Source: an uncultured Bacteroidia bacterium
GTDB lineage: Bacteria; Bacteroidota; Bacteroidia; Bacteroidales; Prolixibacteraceae
NCBI GenBank assembly: GCA_903859795.1
Contig: CAIOOC010000639.1
Location: 1-6,986, forward strand
Direction of reading: 5' to 3'
Length of the DNA: 6,986 nucleotides
Below, in pieces: positions 6,347-6,986 of this stretch. Below the pieces are notes generated by a model that saw only the letters and a program-made list of their open reading frames with translations, was not told the origin of the DNA and did no database searches. Within the stretch, counting starts at the first letter, position 1, and each line of letters begins with the position of its first letter. The translations under genes and the position numbers were made by a program.

Positions 6347-6872
6347 AACCAAATGTACAATAATTATTTTGTTTTATATTTTTCGTATAATTAGTGAAAC
6401 CAATTCTAGGTTTGGGATACAATATGAATATAAATTTAAATGTTTAAAATGTGGTGCTATAGTTGAGAAAATTTCTAAAAATACAGCTTTACCGAGATGT
6501 CTTCATTGTTATCCCTATCCTATTAAAGACGGTGGTTCTGAAATGGAAAATGAATTAGCTGTGTTTATTTTATCATTAGGTGTCACTGTGAAACAAAATG
6601 ACAGGACAGTATTAAATGGAAATGAAATAGATATATATTTACCAGAATTAAAAATTGGTATTGAATTCAATGGATTATATTGGCATGCTGAATCTACAGG
6701 TAATAAACCAAAAAATTATCATTTAAATAAAACAGTAGGTTGTGCTAAGAAGGGTGTTAGATTAATTCATATTTTTGAGAATGAATGGTTACTTAAAAAG
6801 AGAATAGTAAAGAATAGACTAAAACATATAATAAACAGTAAGAAATTTTCTCTCACATCAATGCTAAAATGA
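6303..6872 (+). CDS. Vsr-like/EDxHD-family endonuclease with zinc-finger-like N-terminus; 5' end uncertain, probably truncated
   Basis: The longest frame has 189 codons, but only the part from about residue 35 looks like the family. Cys47, Cys50, Cys66 and Cys69 (CLKC and CLHC) form a zinc-ribbon-like module. The nuclease core follows: a Glu-rich helix (Glu80-Glu84), NEIDIYLPELKIGIEFNG with Asp110 and Glu121, then YWH (His128), NYHLNK (His140), and RLIHIFENEW (residues 153-162). This layout is typical of free-standing phage and intron-associated nucleases related to Vsr and to the EDxHD homing endonucleases. Asn160 stands where I recall relatives carrying Asp. The three ATGs at 6303, 6312 and 6321 all lie inside the kinase gene, and the hydrophobic stretch there is antisense to the kinase signal peptide. 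Other starts are a TTG at 6369 or the ATG at 6543, which would drop the zinc module. Base composition is far more AT-rich than the kinase (two sampled 60-base lines each about 28% GC), pointing to transfer. It may be non-functional. Confidence 0.7.
   Translation: MDNMVRMKTKYIFFITKCTIIILFYIFRIISETNSRFGIQYEYKFKCLKCGAIVEKISKNTALPRCLHCYPYPIKDGGSEMENELAVFILSLGVTVKQNDRTVLNGNEIDIYLPELKIGIEFNGLYWHAESTGNKPKNYHLNKTVGCAKKGVRLIHIFENEWLLKKRIVKNRLKHIINSKKFSLTSMLK
6332..6358. repeat. Inverted repeat bracketing the kinase start codon
   Basis: GTACATTT (6332-6339) and AAATGTAC (6351-6358) are perfect 8-bp inverted arms with an 11-nt spacer that contains the kinase ATG (6346-6344). The outer arm overlaps the candidate -7 box. 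It could be an operator over the promoter and start, or a weak hairpin around the start codon if transcription begins further upstream. Part of the symmetry may be chance, from the AAA-rich first codons. Confidence 0.4.
6350..6357 (-). promoter_or_regulatory. Candidate -7 element for the hybrid kinase
   Basis: TACATTTG on the minus strand perfectly matches TAnnTTTG and ends 3 nt before the kinase ATG. Transcription would start at or within the first codon, so the message would be leaderless or would use the second ATG at 6337. No -33 TTG is present at the normal distance; the DNA there is the AT-rich stretch next to the endonuclease gene. Confidence 0.3.
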
Positions 6873-6986
6873 TAGATACCAATAGTATTAATATAGCGTG
6901 TATCAGAAATTCAATAAAAGACATATCTGAGTAAATATCAAAGTTATTAGGATAGGGATCTCTATATCTTATCGGTTTACTATTAA
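6853..6986 (-). CDS. C-terminal end of an unidentified membrane-protein frame, cut by the window edge
   Basis: The minus strand is open from the right edge to a TGA at 6855-6853, giving 43 codons. The peptide has a polar, proline- and aromatic-rich part (KPIRYRDPYPNNFDIYSD) followed by a hydrophobic segment (FIEFLIHAILILLVSIILAL) that would form one C-terminal membrane helix. A stop-free stretch of this length is moderately unusual in such AT-rich DNA, and the change from polar to hydrophobic looks protein-like. It converges on the endonuclease gene and overlaps its last 20 bases. I do not recognise it, and without the upstream part it could be a chance frame. Confidence 0.38.
   Translation of the reverse strand, partial: NSKPIRYRDPYPNNFDIYSDMSFIEFLIHAILILLVSIILALM

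Noticed and set aside
6321..6395. Apparent signal peptide or membrane segment at the start of the nuclease frame
   Set aside because: The hydrophobic residues come from reading the kinase start region and AT-rich upstream DNA backwards; a cytosolic nuclease would not need it.
6870..6935. 21-codon plus-strand frame with an ATGA overlap to the nuclease stop
   Set aside because: It is too short and lies opposite the more protein-like minus-strand frame; it could also be a frameshifted nuclease tail, but I could not support that.

Overview
The window looks like chromosomal DNA from a Bacteroidota bacterium. The evidence is a giant hybrid sensor kinase with double Reg_prop propellers and a YYY domain (an architecture concentrated in that phylum), short A-rich leaders without clear Shine-Dalgarno sites, TAnnTTTG-like -7 boxes just upstream of several starts, and a secreted family-35 glycoside hydrolase. 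Genus cannot be told from the sequence.

Layout, left to right. Positions 1-309 (minus) hold the first 103 codons of a secreted GH35 beta-galactosidase that runs off the left edge. An 85-bp divergent intergenic region (310-394) carries a 16-nt near-perfect palindrome. A ketopantoate-reductase-family oxidoreductase follows at 395-1333 (plus). Positions 1407-1626 (plus) encode a small secreted protein whose frame is broken by one base at a T6 run. Then, on the minus strand, come a receiver-only response regulator (1632-2006) and, upstream of it, a 1429-residue hybrid histidine kinase (2057-6346). The last ~600 bp (about 6360-6986) are much more AT-rich. They hold a Vsr-like/EDxHD endonuclease with an ill-defined, probably truncated 5' end (plus) and the 3' end of an unidentified membrane-protein frame (minus, running off the right edge).

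How the genes work together. The kinase and response regulator form a predicted four-step phosphorelay: kinase His944, its receiver Asp1232, its HPt His1375, then Asp57 of the separate receiver protein. Unlike canonical Bacteroides hybrid two-component systems, the kinase has no C-terminal AraC-type DNA-binding domain and the partner has no output domain, so the final target lies outside the window. The nearby GH35 suggests carbohydrate sensing, but it is not in the same transcription unit, so this is only inference. The right-hand end looks like a mobile or phage-derived insertion close against the kinase promoter, or possibly an assembly junction. I see no rRNA, tRNA, CRISPR array or complete insertion sequence.
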